12,957 nt of DNA. Source: Ruminococcus sp. UBA946 (lineage in GTDB: Bacteria > Bacillota > Clostridia > Oscillospirales > Ruminococcaceae). The DNA is taken from assembly GCA_002293295.1 (NCBI GenBank), contig DBCY01000144.1:2238-15194 (forward strand), written 5' to 3'. Below the pieces are notes generated by a model, which was not told where the DNA came from, made no database searches, and saw only the letters and a program-made list of their open reading frames with translations. Of the stretch, positions 1-7,037 are shown piece by piece; the stretch's first letter is position 1, and each line of letters begins with the position of its first letter. The position numbers were made by a program, and so were the translations under genes.

Positions 1-76
1 CCTTTCAAGGATTTTCAACGCTGCATTAGGCAAAATCTGCCGAAATGACATACGTTTACGCCTATGGGAACATGTT
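1..76 (-). other. spacer downstream of grpE, probably leading to dnaK
   Basis: This stretch follows the grpE stop codon in the direction of transcription and has no supportable gene. In hrcA-grpE operons of Firmicutes the next gene is normally dnaK. On the minus strand the window ends with CTTGAAAGG, which could be the beginning of a ribosome binding site for that next gene. The dnaK assignment rests on conserved gene order only, since no dnaK codon is inside the window. Confidence 0.35.
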
Positions 77-691
77 CTAAGGGTTAGCCACCACAACCGA
101 AGCCGGGCGGACGACTTTTCCGCCGAGCATATAGCCCTTCTGGAATACCTGACAGACAGTGTTTTCGGCGTAATTTTCGTCGGCAACAGAGTTTACGGCG
201 TCATGGAACTTAGGGTCGAACGGCTTATCAAGGGCTTCTATTTCAGTAACGCCCAGTTTTGCAAGCACATCCTTATACTGGCTGAAAATCATCTCTATAC
301 CCTTTTTATAGTTTGCGTCGGAGCATTCGGCTGAAAGCGCCCGCTCGAAATTATCGATAACGCCCAGGACTTCAACTACAGTTCTGACCGAAGCGTCAAC
401 CACCGCGTTGGTTCTGTCGCTGACAGAACGCTTCCTGTAATTGTCATATTCGGCAATCAGCCGTAAATACTTGTCTTTTTCTTCCTCCAGCGTCTTTTCA
501 AGCCCGGCGATTCTTTGGGAAGCGTTTGTTTCTTCCTGGGTGTTCCCGGTTTCTCCGGTATCGCCGGATGTCCCTGAAGCTTCGCTTTCCCCGCCGTTGT
601 CAGAGGCGGCTTCGTTTGCGTCTTCAATACTTTCGTTCCCGGCGGCATTCGGTTCCGCTTCGGGAATGGCGTCCTTGTCTTTAATTATCAT
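77..691 (-). CDS. grpE: GrpE, nucleotide exchange factor of the DnaK chaperone
   Basis: GrpE is the cytoplasmic homodimeric factor that releases ADP from DnaK and resets the chaperone cycle. From the chosen ATG at 691 the protein is 204 residues, normal for the family. Residues 1-58 are acidic and low-complexity (Glu, Asp, Gly, Ser, Thr). Residues 59-90 are a coiled-coil helix ending in the typical AEYDNYRKR motif. A second helix follows (VLGVIDNFERAL), and the last 50 residues form the beta-wing with FDPKFHDAV and GGKVVRPASVVV. The frame stays open back to 847, overlapping the end of hrcA, but those 52 residues do not resemble GrpE, and ATG 691 has a good AGAGGA site about 11 bases upstream. 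It lies 142 bases downstream of hrcA and is probably co-transcribed with it under CIRCE control. The assignment is secure; the exact start is less so. Confidence 0.95.
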   Translation of the reverse strand: MIIKDKDAIPEAEPNAAGNESIEDANEAASDNGGESEASGTSGDTGETGNTQEETNASQRIAGLEKTLEEEKDKYLRLIAEYDNYRKRSVSDRTNAVVDASVRTVVEVLGVIDNFERALSAECSDANYKKGIEMIFSQYKDVLAKLGVTEIEALDKPFDPKFHDAVNSVADENYAENTVCQVFQKGYMLGGKVVRPASVVVANP

Positions 692-833
692 TTTTTCAAC
701 AGTCCTCTCTTTAACAGGTTCATTGCAAAAATCCGGTTCAGTCGGAATTTTGCTGAAAGCCTGCTGTGATGCGGTATTATAAGAATAAACGTAAATAATT
801 AAACCGGCTTTTATACCCGGCATAACGGCAAAG

Positions 834-1853
834 CTAAATCTCGTCATCCTCTGAAATCAGAGCGGTAATGCGTTCGGTAAGGTACTCGATATACGGAATG
901 ATTTTTGCGTAATCAAGCCTCATGGGTCCTATTACTCCCAAAGCGCCGGCGGTTTTGTCTCCCTTTTTAATTTTGGACATTATCATGCTGGAATTTTTCA
1001 TGACGAAATCCCCGTCTTCCCCGAACATAACCTGCAAATCGCTGAAGCTGCCGTCAAGCATTTTTAAAGCCTCGTTCTTATGCTCGAAGAAATGCGCAAG
1101 CTGAGCATGGTCAATATCCGGTCTTGCCAGTAAATTCTTTTCACCTGACAAATGAATATCGCTGTCCCTGAAGCCCTCGGCAAGCTCGCACACTCCCTTT
1201 ATAAGAGGAGTAAGGGTAACCATATAGGCGCCTGTTGCGGCAACGAGCTTTTCGACGGTATCCTCGGACAGACTGTCGATTGAAACGCCCTGCAAATTCT
1301 CCGCCATATAGTTCGCAAAAAAATCAAGCTGTTCGTTTGTCAGGTCGAACTCTAGCCTGCAGACTTTATTTTTAATATTGCCCGAAGAGGTAATCATAAG
1401 CAGGACATACATCCTTTTTCCCGTGGGGATAACCTCAACCTTGGTAATGACTGAAAACTGCGGCGACACATTTTTTGCGACGGATGCGCAATGCGTCAGT
1501 TCAGCCAAAGCCTTTGATGCGTTCTGGATAAGCGCGTCGGCGGTGGGCACATCGGTTTCGAGGAAGTCGTCAAGCACTTTTTTTTCCTCTTCCGACAGCG
1601 GATAAGACGGCATAAGCTTGTCGACATATAAACGGTATCCTTCAAAGGTAGGAATCCGTCCCGCCGAAGTATGCGGCTGTTCGAGGTAACCGAGCTGTTC
1701 AAGCATAGCCATGTCGTTTCTGATAGTAGCGGCAGAAACGTTTATGCCCGGTATATTTGAAATTGCCTTTGAACCGACCGGTATGCCCGTCATAATGTAC
1801 TCGTCAACAATTGCCGCAAGTATTTTCAGCTTACGTTCGTCCAGCAAAAGCAA
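834..1853 (-). CDS. hrcA: HrcA, heat-inducible transcription repressor
   Basis: HrcA represses the dnaK and groE operons by binding CIRCE operators, and its activity depends on the GroEL chaperonin. The protein is 339 residues, a full family length. The N-terminus is a winged-helix DNA-binding domain (residues 1-75) containing VSAATIRNDMAMLEQLGYL and the conserved QPHTSAGRIPT stretch. The remainder matches the GAF-like and inserted dimerisation regions, ending with the typical GALGVIGPMRLDYAKIIPYI stretch. The start is a TTG, either at 1853 or at 1847. GGAGG lies 4 bases before the first and 10 bases before the second, so the start at 1847 giving MLDERKLKIL is at least as likely. A perfect CIRCE and a strong promoter lie immediately upstream, so the gene is almost certainly autoregulated. 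grpE follows on the same strand. Confidence 0.96.
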   Translation of the reverse strand: MLLLDERKLKILAAIVDEYIMTGIPVGSKAISNIPGINVSAATIRNDMAMLEQLGYLEQPHTSAGRIPTFEGYRLYVDKLMPSYPLSEEEKKVLDDFLETDVPTADALIQNASKALAELTHCASVAKNVSPQFSVITKVEVIPTGKRMYVLLMITSSGNIKNKVCRLEFDLTNEQLDFFANYMAENLQGVSIDSLSEDTVEKLVAATGAYMVTLTPLIKGVCELAEGFRDSDIHLSGEKNLLARPDIDHAQLAHFFEHKNEALKMLDGSFSDLQVMFGEDGDFVMKNSSMIMSKIKKGDKTAGALGVIGPMRLDYAKIIPYIEYLTERITALISEDDEI

Positions 1854-1898
1854 TCCGCCTCCGTTTCCGCAGAAATTAGCACTTGAACCGTTATACTG

Positions 1899-1925
1899 TT
1901 AGCACTCTGGCGTTAAGAGTGCTAA
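1899..1925. promoter_or_regulatory. CIRCE operator (HrcA binding site)
   Basis: TTAGCACTC (1899-1907), a 9-base spacer, then GAGTGCTAA (1917-1925): a perfect match to the CIRCE consensus. It covers the expected transcription start of hrcA, so HrcA bound here would block its own operon. A further left-arm-like sequence, TTAGCACTT, lies at 1876-1884 in the same orientation. Confidence 0.97.
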
Positions 1926-1929
1926 ATAT

Positions 1930-1957
1930 ATTATACACCACATTCAAGATTTGTCAA
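1930..1957 (-). promoter_or_regulatory. sigma-A promoter of the hrcA-grpE operon
   Basis: Read on the minus strand there is a consensus -35 TTGACA (1957-1952), a 16-base spacer and a consensus -10 TATAAT (1935-1930). The predicted start of transcription, near 1923, falls inside the CIRCE element. The near-consensus boxes and the operator position fit a strong promoter held down by HrcA at normal temperature. Confidence 0.85.
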
Positions 1958-2006
1958 GTGTTTTTATAAAAAAAATAAATTTTTTGTATTTATTATAAAA
2001 AAGTTA

Positions 2007-2035
2007 TTTAAAAAACAGTTTTAATATGATATACT
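2007..2035 (+). promoter_or_regulatory. weak candidate promoter of the SGNH esterase gene
   Basis: TTTAAA (2007-2012), a 17-base spacer and TATACT (2030-2035) resemble sigma-A -35 and -10 boxes. They lie in the very AT-rich divergent region between hrcA and the esterase gene. The -35 matches only four of six consensus bases, so this is tentative. Confidence 0.3.
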
Positions 2036-2142
2036 ATATATATGCAGAATGTCATATGTCCGGCATTTTTGTTATTATTTTTCGGTTAATGATAATAAAA
2101 CAAACTGCCATTGAACTATATATCCGAACGGAGATTAAAAAT

Positions 2143-3198
2143 ATGATTATTAAAGCAAACGACGAAAGAATCATAAGCATGGGAAGAAAAAACGTTACCC
2201 CGGAAGGTTCGGTAAAATTCTACCACGCGGGTACGCAGCTTCATTTCAGATTTAAGGGTACATATCTGAAAATAAATTTATTATATGAAAACTGCTGGGG
2301 AGAACTTTCACTGGGTTTATTAACTGACGGAATACAAAACAGCATACCGCTCTTGATTAATCAGGAGCTTCGCAGCGAATGTATTGTACTGGCTGAAAAC
2401 CTGGAAAGCGGCAAAACTCATGATATAATCCTGTATAAAAAACACGGGGGGAACCAGTTCCTTGAAATAGCCGAAGCCGAAACCGACGGGGAATTTATAA
2501 AAGCCGCCCCCTTGCCGGAGCTGAAAATAGAAGTTTACGGCGACAGCGTATGCGCCGGCGAGGTTATAGACGCAGACGGTTTTGAGGGGAAAAATGACCC
2601 CGAGGACCATAACTGCCGGTACACCGACGTATGGAACAGCTTTGTTATGCAGACCGCGCGCAGTCTCGGCACGCAAATACATAATATCAGTCAGGGGGGA
2701 TTGGCGCTTTTAAACGGTACCGGTTACTTTAACGAACCGCAGGATTACCCGGGGCTTGAAACTGTATACGACAGGACAAACTACACGGATATGTTCGGAG
2801 AACTTGACGAATGGGATTTCAATAACTACAAAGCCGATATAGTAATAATCGCAATAGGTCAGAACGACAGGCATGACGGTATAAATGAAAATGACAATAT
2901 AAATATTGTCGAACCGTCATACCGCGAAAAATGGAAATCGGCATATAAAAAAATATGCCGAAGGCTGAATGAAGCCTACGGCGGACCCTGTTTTATACTG
3001 ACTACTACCATTCTTTTCCATGACGTCGCCTGGGATGAAGCCATCGGGGAAATCAAGGATGAACTTGTATCAGAAGGAATAAAAGCACACCATAATATTT
3101 TCATAAGAAACGGCAAGGGAACGCCGGGACATCCCAGGCTTTCAGAGCATAATGAAATGGCAGGGGAGCTTACCGGGTTTATTAAACAGATTTTATAA
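2143..3198 (+). CDS. CE2-like SGNH/GDSL carbohydrate esterase, cytoplasmic
   Basis: This is a probable deacetylase acting on O-acetylated sugars or oligosaccharides. The 351-residue protein has the two-domain layout of carbohydrate esterase family 2. Residues 1-122 are beta-rich and jelly-roll-like; residues 127-351 are an SGNH hydrolase domain. Visible motifs are IEVYGDSVCAGE with nucleophile Ser135, the oxyanion-hole blocks NISQGG (181-186) and IGQND (238-242), and HP at 330-331 near the C-terminus with candidate catalytic His330. The usual block V Asp three residues before this His is Thr327, which matches CE2 enzymes that use a Ser-His dyad. No signal peptide is seen, so it probably acts inside the cell. 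I chose ATG 2143 because GGAG lies 9 bases upstream. The frame is open back to 2026, but that part overlaps the candidate promoter and has no ribosome site. Substrate is unknown. Confidence 0.8.
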   Translation: MIIKANDERIISMGRKNVTPEGSVKFYHAGTQLHFRFKGTYLKINLLYENCWGELSLGLLTDGIQNSIPLLINQELRSECIVLAENLESGKTHDIILYKKHGGNQFLEIAEAETDGEFIKAAPLPELKIEVYGDSVCAGEVIDADGFEGKNDPEDHNCRYTDVWNSFVMQTARSLGTQIHNISQGGLALLNGTGYFNEPQDYPGLETVYDRTNYTDMFGELDEWDFNNYKADIVIIAIGQNDRHDGINENDNINIVEPSYREKWKSAYKKICRRLNEAYGGPCFILTTTILFHDVAWDEAIGEIKDELVSEGIKAHHNIFIRNGKGTPGHPRLSEHNEMAGELTGFIKQIL

Positions 3199-3211
3199 GT
3201 TTCTTTATAAT
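3183..3211 (+). promoter_or_regulatory. candidate promoter upstream of the toroid-protein gene
   Basis: TAAACA (3183-3188), a 17-base spacer and a perfect TATAAT (3206-3211) overlap the 3' end of the esterase gene. An AAGGA ribosome-site sequence follows at 3224-3228. The -35 is weak, but spacing and -10 are good. It would give the AT-rich downstream gene its own transcript. Confidence 0.4.
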
Positions 3212-3328
3212 AAATATTATGAAAAGGAATGGTCATGTTAATATGGAAATAAAAGAAGAATTTCCGGCAAAACCAAAAACGAAAAACTTATTATTGAAGA
3301 AACATCTGAACGCTTTGAAAATAAAGCC

Positions 3329-5215
3329 TTGAAAAAGTTTTTGCTTAAAATAAAGGAAAAGAGATTAATTATTTTTTCTTTGATTTTAATTGCAGAAATA
3401 ATATTTATTATAACTTATATTATGCAGGATATTGTGCTGTTCAGTTTCCCCCTTTCAGATGATAATACTTATGTTGCCAGGCTTAAGGATTATATTTTCT
3501 CCGAAACTGTTTCAAACTCTATTAAAGAGGAAATTTCCGAAAATACCGGAAAAACTGATTCCTTTACAGTTTTTATTTCGATATGCAGTAAAAAGGATAA
3601 GGCGTCAGTAGCTTCAGGAACAGGAAATACTTTAGAAGACGCATGGGAAAAAGCTGATAAGGAAGCTTACTCCTTGGTCAAGATTAATAGTATAGATGTT
3701 AAATGGGTAAAAGCAGACATTATAAATAATTACAGGGAGATAGAAACAGAAGTTTTAGGAAAGGTTTTAGAAGATTGCGGATATGACAATTATTTCAGAG
3801 GGGGAATATCATTTGACCCTGATTTTAAAAATGCTTTCCTGGAATCTGAATTAAACTCAAATAATATTCTTGATTATGATAGTATTGAAACACCTATTAA
3901 AAGTTTTGCATTACGCAGTTATACAGATGATTACAGATATAGGATTAAAATAAATGAAATACCGAAAAAAATCATGGTTTTTACGACGATTGGCTATTAT
4001 TGCGGGACAGAAGATATTTTAAACCCGGACAGTGAAATATTAGAGCTTTATACTGACGGCCGTAATACGGGTCGGCGGAAAATATCAGTCGCAGAAGGCG
4101 ATTATATAAATAAAATAATGATAAACACCGCTGAATACTTGCATGGGCTTATCGGCGAAGACGGACAGTTTGTTTACGGATATCAGGCTAGTCTTAACAA
4201 AGAACTGAGCGGTTACAATATATTGAGGCATGCAGGTTCAATCTGGAGTCTTATAAATCTATATAACATAACTCGGGATGAAGGTTTACTGCCTAAAATT
4301 GATGCCGCAATCAGTTTTCTTGAAAATAATATCAGTTATACAGATAAAGACACAGCTTTTGTAATTGATAAATATGCAGGAGAAGTAAAGCTGGGTGGAA
4401 ATGGACTTGCAATAATAATGCTCACAGAATATATGGATGTTATGGAAAATGAAAAACATCTTGAACTTGTTGAAAAATTGGCAAACGGAATTATTCAGCT
4501 TCAGAATGAAGACGGTTCCTATTTCCATGTTTTAAATTCAAATGATTTTTCTCCCAAGTTTGAATTCAGGACAATATATTATGATGGAGAGGCAACATTT
4601 GCCCTTACGAGAGCTTATACATTTACAAAGGATGAAAAATACCTTAATGCAGCAAAAAATGCTGTGGAATACTTTATCAGCAACGATTACACCCAATACA
4701 GAGACCACTGGGTAGCATATTCTATGAATGAAATTACACAATATATCGATGATGTCCGTTATTATGAGTTTGCACTAAAAAATGCCAGCAATAATTTTAA
4801 TAGAATTAAAAACTCAATGATTCTCCACCCTACAAACCTTGAACTTCTTATGGGTGTGTGGAGAACTTACGAAAGAGCGCAGGAACGCGGAATATCATCA
4901 GAATTTATAAAGAATTTCGATATGGAATCACTTTCAGAAACAATTTATACGCTGGCACAACGTCAGCTGAACGGATACTTTTATCCCGAGTATGCAATGT
5001 ATACAGGAAATCCCGAGAAGTATGCCCATTCATTCTATATAAGGAATGATGCGTTCAGAATCAGGATAGACGATATTCAGCATTTTTTCGGCGGCAATTA
5101 TTTTTATGTTCTATATTATGACAAAATAAAACAGTATCTGTCGGATGATTTTTTAACAGAGATAAATTTTGAAGAAAAGTTATTTGATATAATAGATAAT
5201 GTGAGCTTTAAATAA
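3329..5215 (+). CDS. membrane-anchored alpha/alpha-toroid protein of unknown function, 5' end uncertain
   Basis: I do not recognise a named family. From the TTG at 3329 the product is 628 residues: a short basic N-terminus, one membrane helix (about residues 13-31), a mixed region to about residue 260, then a helical domain built from paired helices in the style of alpha/alpha-barrel glycosidases or terpenoid-cyclase toroids. Conspicuous segments are RHAG (300-303), YYDGEA (417-422), DHW (459-461) with MNE (466-468), and near the C-terminus RNDAFRIRIDDIQHFFGGN. The spacing of aromatic and acidic clusters fits an extracytoplasmic sugar-binding or sugar-cleaving role, but this is inference. The TTG has no ribosome site. 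The same frame is open back to 3242 and reads as a plausible charged cytoplasmic tail, yet lacks an ATG, suggesting a 5' frameshift. Base composition is clearly more AT-rich than the neighbours. The next gene starts 40 bases later. Confidence 0.7.
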   Translation: MKKFLLKIKEKRLIIFSLILIAEIIFIITYIMQDIVLFSFPLSDDNTYVARLKDYIFSETVSNSIKEEISENTGKTDSFTVFISICSKKDKASVASGTGNTLEDAWEKADKEAYSLVKINSIDVKWVKADIINNYREIETEVLGKVLEDCGYDNYFRGGISFDPDFKNAFLESELNSNNILDYDSIETPIKSFALRSYTDDYRYRIKINEIPKKIMVFTTIGYYCGTEDILNPDSEILELYTDGRNTGRRKISVAEGDYINKIMINTAEYLHGLIGEDGQFVYGYQASLNKELSGYNILRHAGSIWSLINLYNITRDEGLLPKIDAAISFLENNISYTDKDTAFVIDKYAGEVKLGGNGLAIIMLTEYMDVMENEKHLELVEKLANGIIQLQNEDGSYFHVLNSNDFSPKFEFRTIYYDGEATFALTRAYTFTKDEKYLNAAKNAVEYFISNDYTQYRDHWVAYSMNEITQYIDDVRYYEFALKNASNNFNRIKNSMILHPTNLELLMGVWRTYERAQERGISSEFIKNFDMESLSETIYTLAQRQLNGYFYPEYAMYTGNPEKYAHSFYIRNDAFRIRIDDIQHFFGGNYFYVLYYDKIKQYLSDDFLTEINFEEKLFDIIDNVSFK

Positions 5216-5228
5216 ATAAACTCACATT
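5198..5228 (+). terminator. weak hairpin at the end of the toroid-protein gene
   Basis: AATGTGAG (5198-5205) pairs perfectly with CTCACATT (5221-5228) around a 15-base AT-rich loop that contains the stop codon. Only a short T-rich stretch follows, so it is a weak terminator at best and may allow read-through into the gene at 5256. Confidence 0.25.
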
Positions 5229-5255
5229 TTAATCCATGAAAGGAAATGTTATAAA

Positions 5256-6479
5256 TTGTCTAACGCTAAATTTACAGTTGAAATGAAGGAAACCCATACT
5301 ATTCTTATTCCCGATATGCTTCCCATTCATTTTGCTCTGATTGCCCAGATCCTTCGGCAGCACGGGTATAATGTCGAAGCATTGACTACCAACAGCCGCA
5401 ATATCGTGGACGAAGGGCTGAAAAGCGTTCATAACGATACCTGCTATCCCGCTCTTCTTGTCATAGGGCAGTTCCTTGACGCTTTAAAGAGCGGGAAATA
5501 TGACCCTGATAAGACCGCCCTGCTTATTTCGCAGACAGGCGGAGGCTGCCGCGCTTCAAACTACATTCATCTTTTAAGGAAAGCTCTTGACAGGGATTAC
5601 CCGCAAATACCCGTCCTTTCTATTAATTTCAGCGGTCTTGAAAAGGACGGCGGTTTTTCAATAACGCCCGTTATGTTCCTTAAAATGCTGTATGGCGTTC
5701 TTTACGGGGATATTATGATGTCCCTTTATAATGCCTGCCGCTCGCACGAAATAAAAAAAGGTTCGTCAAAATCCTGCCTTGAAAAATGGCAGGGGATTAT
5801 TTCGGAAGCTTTTAAGGACAGGACTTACACCAAAACGAAAAAATATTACAAGGCTATGCTTGAGGATTTTTCCGGAATTGAGCTTGACGGCATCAACCGG
5901 GTAAGGGTCGGGATTGTCGGCGAAATTTATGTAAAATACTCCCCGCTGGCAAATAACCGCCTTGAGGATTTCCTTATTTCGGAAGGATGCGAGCCGGTCG
6001 TCCCCGCATTTCTGGATTTCTGCCTTTACTGCGCCGTAAATACAGTCAATGACGGAAGGATTTATAATTTTAAAAACAAGTCGACCCGACTTTTCGGGAT
6101 TGGCTACCGGCTTATTTACCGAAAGCAGCTGGAAATGGTCCGCATTATAAAAGAACACGGCAGGTTTGACCCCCCGCATGACTTTGAACAGCTTCGCGCC
6201 TATGCCGACAAATATATGAACCAGGGCGTAAAAATGGGAGAAGGATGGCTTATACCCGCTGAAATGGCGGCTCTTGCCCACGGCGGAATCAAAAATATAA
6301 TCTGTACCCAGCCGTTCGGATGCCTGCCCAACCATATTGTTACAAAGGGTATGGCAAGGGTAATAAAAAACGCCTATCCGGACGCCAATATCGTCAATGT
6401 CGATTATGACCCGGGGGCGACAAAAGTAAATCAGGAAAACCGTATTAAGCTTATGCTGGCAAACGCACGGAAGGGGTAA
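5256..6479 (+). CDS. COG3581-type 2-hydroxyacyl-CoA dehydratase/activase-related protein
   Basis: The 407-residue protein matches the C-terminal module usually found in large clostridial 'acyl-CoA dehydratase activase' proteins, or as a separate gene of about this length. Recognisable conserved segments are HTILIPDMLPIHF near the N-terminus, NDTCYPALLVIGQ (Cys63), SQTGGGCRASNY (Cys98), GEGWLIPAEMAAL, CTQPFGCLPNHI (Cys350, Cys356) and NVDYDPGATKVNQENRIKLML. The invariant-looking cysteines suggest an iron-sulphur cluster, as in the radical 2-hydroxyacyl-CoA dehydratase system, but the biochemical role of this module is not established. The partner activase and COG3580-like modules are not in the window. 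The start is TTG 5256, with AAAGGA 11 bases upstream; the next in-frame ATG is at 5283. It is cytoplasmic, with no signal peptide or membrane segment. Family membership is confident, function is not. Confidence 0.8.
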   Translation: MSNAKFTVEMKETHTILIPDMLPIHFALIAQILRQHGYNVEALTTNSRNIVDEGLKSVHNDTCYPALLVIGQFLDALKSGKYDPDKTALLISQTGGGCRASNYIHLLRKALDRDYPQIPVLSINFSGLEKDGGFSITPVMFLKMLYGVLYGDIMMSLYNACRSHEIKKGSSKSCLEKWQGIISEAFKDRTYTKTKKYYKAMLEDFSGIELDGINRVRVGIVGEIYVKYSPLANNRLEDFLISEGCEPVVPAFLDFCLYCAVNTVNDGRIYNFKNKSTRLFGIGYRLIYRKQLEMVRIIKEHGRFDPPHDFEQLRAYADKYMNQGVKMGEGWLIPAEMAALAHGGIKNIICTQPFGCLPNHIVTKGMARVIKNAYPDANIVNVDYDPGATKVNQENRIKLMLANARKG

Positions 6480-6526
6480 GGATTAGTAAGCAATGTTTAA
6501 GGAAATATTTAGCGGTAGGCAGATAT

Positions 6527-6849
6527 ATGTCCGGGAAAGTATATTCCATTGAGGAAATTAAACGTATTGTTACGCCGATTGCTCTAAAATATGATGTAGA
6601 CCGTGTTTTTCTGTTCGGTTCATATGCACGCGGCGAAGCGCATGAACAAAGCGACCTTGACTTTATAATTGACAAGGGCAGGCTTAAAGGGTTAAAATTT
6701 GCCGGAATGCTGGGTGATTTGCAGGATGTTTTTAATAAAAATATTGATTACTGACATCAACCGGTTTTTCTGAGAGCGAATCCTCAAAAAGCTTGAAAAG
6801 TCAAATAGAAAAAGATAAGGTGATTGTTTATGAATACAAAGGATTATAA
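6527..6849 (+). pseudogene. frameshifted MNT-type nucleotidyltransferase (antitoxin of an MNT-HEPN pair)
   Basis: The reading frame from ATG 6527 carries the nucleotidyltransferase signature FLFGSYARGEAHEQSDLDF, as in MntA-like antitoxins, but stops after 75 residues at 6752-6754, short of the usual 95-110. Directly after NIDY, another frame continues with LTSTGFSESESSKSLKSQ and ends EKDKVIVYEYKGL at 6849. This is the expected C-terminal tail (family members end in a KxGxxxYE-like segment). One missing base near 6748-6753 explains the break: GAT-TTA-CTG would restore NID-L-LTS. The restored protein would be about 107 residues and overlap the start of the following HEPN gene, as intact pairs do. 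The nucleotidyltransferase core is complete, but the product lacks its end, so I call it a pseudogene. A sequencing error is the main alternative. Confidence 0.75.
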
Positions 6850-7012
6850 TATATTAAAGCATATTATAAATTATTGTGACGAAATAAAAACAACCCAAAA
6901 TGAATTTAACAATGACAGAGACCGTTTTATTGCTTCTGCGACTTTTCGCAATGCGATATGTCTGTGCCTTTTACAGATCGAGTTCTGTCATAATATTTTA
7001 ATCGGGGACTGA
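6830..7012 (+). pseudogene. truncated HEPN-domain (HepT-like) toxin remnant
   Basis: The 60-residue product from ATG 6830 (a TTG at 6824 is also possible) begins MNTKDYNILKHIINYCDEI and continues to RNAICLCLLQI, which is the N-terminal half of DUF86/HepT HEPN proteins. Intact members are about 110-115 residues and carry a C-terminal R-x4-6-H motif that forms the RNase active site. Here that half is missing. A shift of frame near 7003 would add LRLNERDY, which fits the family, but after that the sequence no longer resembles HEPN and runs into the 3' end of the convergent DUF3592 gene. The gene overlaps the 3' end of the broken antitoxin gene, the classical MNT-HEPN arrangement. The toxin is therefore almost certainly inactive. 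Confidence 0.7.
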
Positions 7013-7037
7013 GGTTAAATGAAAGAGATTATCTTCT

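Noticed and set aside
441..782. Plus-strand open frame opposite grpE
   Set aside because: Ser/Pro/Ala-rich translation is the mirror of the acidic GrpE N-terminus; no ribosome site or family pattern.
692..847. Upstream extension of grpE to an ATG at 847
   Set aside because: The added 52 residues do not resemble GrpE, overlap the end of hrcA and lack a better ribosome site than ATG 691.
2026..2142. Upstream in-frame starts of the esterase gene (2026, 2056, 2089)
   Set aside because: No ribosome binding site, and the region contains the candidate -10 box; ATG 2143 has GGAG at good spacing.
2320..2682. 120-codon minus-strand frame inside the esterase gene
   Set aside because: It overlaps the catalytic Ser region of a clear SGNH gene; shadow frame with no start signal.
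5766..6335. 189-codon minus-strand frame opposite the COG3581-type gene
   Set aside because: It lies wholly inside a well-supported gene and its translation shows no recognisable pattern.
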